Assembly (NCBI GenBank): GCA_013349735.1
Contig: DUZC01000026.1
Location: forward strand, 1 to 13,959
Source: Rhodospirillaceae bacterium
GTDB lineage: Bacteria > Pseudomonadota > Alphaproteobacteria > Rhodospirillales > Magnetospirillaceae
Reading direction: 5' to 3'
DNA: 13,959 nucleotides
The translations under genes were made by a program, and so were the position numbers. Positions 13,323-13,959 of the stretch are shown here, piece by piece (within the stretch, counting starts at the first letter, position 1; every line of letters begins with the position of its first letter). Under the pieces are notes generated by a model. It saw only the letters and a program-made list of their open reading frames with translations, had not been told where the DNA came from and searched no databases.

Positions 13323-13339
13323 CGGCTTGTAACAAGCCG
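13323..13339. promoter_or_regulatory. 17-bp perfect palindrome, candidate activator site
   Basis: CGGCTTGT and ACAAGCCG are perfect 8-bp arms around one base, centred about 142 bp upstream of the predicted sigma-54 start point. Distance and symmetry suit an enhancer-binding protein dimer. It has no T tract and its one-base spacer excludes a hairpin terminator. Confidence 0.5.
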
Positions 13340-13382
13340 CTGGACTATAACGGCGCATAACGAAAGGTCCCCCTGGAACGCT

Positions 13383-13426
13383 AAAAAACCACCCTCGCAG
13401 CGTAAATCCGCGAGGGTGGTTTTTTT
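13383..13426. terminator. Bidirectional intrinsic terminator
   Basis: CCACCCTCGC and GCGAGGGTGG form a perfect 10-bp GC-rich stem around an 11-nt loop, flanked by six A on the left and seven T on the right, so it works on both strands. It lies 19 bp after the stop of the glycine-zipper gene and insulates the sigma-54 operon from that gene. Confidence 0.92.
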
Positions 13427-13444
13427 GGTCAAGGGGGCGAAAGA

Positions 13445-13959
13445 CTAACGCGAAGGGGGTGGTGGGGGTGGCGGCGCGTACATTGCATCAGGCGGCGGTG
13501 CATAGCCACCGGACGCAGGGGGCGGGGTGTAATAGCCACCGCTGGGCGGCGGCGGCGGCGCATAGACAGCCGCGGGCGGCGGGGCATAAACAACCGGGGG
13601 CGGTGGCGCAGAATAGATAACCGTTGGCTGGACGATGGTGCGGGTCACCGGCGCGGCCACTTGATTGCCTTTGGAATACATACATTGGGCAAAGGCATTG
13701 TCATATTGCTGCTGAATACTCATCTGGCTGCGCTGCGAATCGCCGGCGCCCATCGCCGATCCCATGACGCCACCGGTGGCAGCACCGACGGCGGCACCCC
13801 GTCCACCACCAAGAGCGGCACCCAGGCCAGCGCCTAAAGCGCTGCCAATCAAGGCTTCGCCGACTGCTTTTTGATTGGCGGCATCCGCCTGTCCGCCAAC
13901 CTGACTATCTGCATATTGTTTGCACAACATCTGATCTTGCTGGAAGACTTCGAACGGCT
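13445..13959 (-). CDS. Glycine-zipper protein with proline-rich tail (5' end off window)
   Basis: At least 171 codons are visible and the frame stays open to the right edge, so the start is outside the window. The upstream in-frame residues PFEVFQQDQ run directly into the conserved CKQYADSQVGGQADAANQ, which shows that the internal ATG at 13930 is not the true start. Next comes a glycine zipper (GSALGAGLGAALGGGRGAAVG, then GGVMGSAMGAG), a membrane-inserting or oligomerising segment seen in envelope proteins. The last 60 residues are YAPPP-type repeats (VVYAPPP, AVYAPPPPP, GGYAPPP, MYAPPPPPPP). An outer-membrane or periplasmic lipoprotein-like location is likely but the signal sequence is not visible. 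No specific function can be stated. The terminator 19 bp downstream ends the transcript. Confidence 0.8.
   Translation of the reverse strand, partial: PFEVFQQDQMLCKQYADSQVGGQADAANQKAVGEALIGSALGAGLGAALGGGRGAAVGAATGGVMGSAMGAGDSQRSQMSIQQQYDNAFAQCMYSKGNQVAAPVTRTIVQPTVIYSAPPPPVVYAPPPAAVYAPPPPPSGGYYTPPPASGGYAPPPDAMYAPPPPPPPSR

Noticed and set aside
13315..13330. Sigma-28 flagellar -10 box (GCCGATAC, minus strand)
   Set aside because: The -10 core resembles GCCGATAA, but no TAAA-type -35 lies at the right spacing, and it overlaps the 17-bp palindrome. The sigma-54 element is far better.
13232..13432. 66-codon minus-strand frame across the terminator
   Set aside because: It reads through the intrinsic terminator and the palindromic control sites; no protein features are seen.
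1..13959. CRISPR array, prophage or defence island
   Set aside because: No regularly spaced repeats, integrase, phage structural genes or nuclease/effector genes were seen in any frame.

Overview
The window looks like chromosomal DNA of an alphaproteobacterium, most likely Rhodospirillales-like. The reasons are an NDUFS4-type respiratory complex I accessory subunit gene, a CtaA/Cox15 heme A synthase, a linked DUF47-Pit phosphate pair of the rhizobial type, and a receiver-like protein with the YIGPDRR motif often seen in this class. Base composition is moderately GC-rich. The organism assignment is inference; no rRNA or other marker gene is present.

Layout. (1) Positions 257-1560, minus strand: a degenerate receiver-domain protein followed closely by a bacteriohemerythrin. 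(2) 1650-2660, minus: a membrane acyltransferase of the OafA family. (3) 2853-5057, plus: a SulP anion transporter fused to a STAS domain and a cyclic-nucleotide-binding-like domain. It converges on (4) a minus-strand DUF47-pit phosphate uptake operon (5323-6973). The two stop codons face each other across a 271-bp TA-flanked inverted-repeat element. (5) 7101-8108, plus: a periplasmic PstS-like phosphate-binding protein, divergent from DUF47-pit. (6) 8109-8389: a second TA-flanked palindromic element and a hairpin. (7) 8390-8689: NDUFS4-like gene, then tRNA-Arg(UCU) at 8793-8869. (8) 8894-9274: a short secreted protein that looks like the severed N-terminus of an MtrB/PioB outer-membrane barrel. 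Its stop overlaps that of (9) ctaA (9271-10326, minus). (10) 10388-13145, minus: a three-gene flagellar-type operon (His-tract low-complexity protein, FliD-like protein, GNAT acetyltransferase). It sits behind a well-formed sigma-54 promoter with palindromic candidate enhancer sites 100-150 bp upstream. (11) A strong bidirectional terminator separates this from a glycine-zipper/proline-rich protein that runs off the right edge.

The most notable material is region 10, a sigma-54-controlled module built on a non-canonical FliD paralogue and an unrecognised partner with three copies of a short amphipathic motif and a natural run of seven histidines. Next are the two related TA-flanked elements, one of which lies exactly in the convergent stop codons of sulP and pit. 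The phosphate genes (DUF47, pit, pstS-like) form a locus without pstCAB in view.
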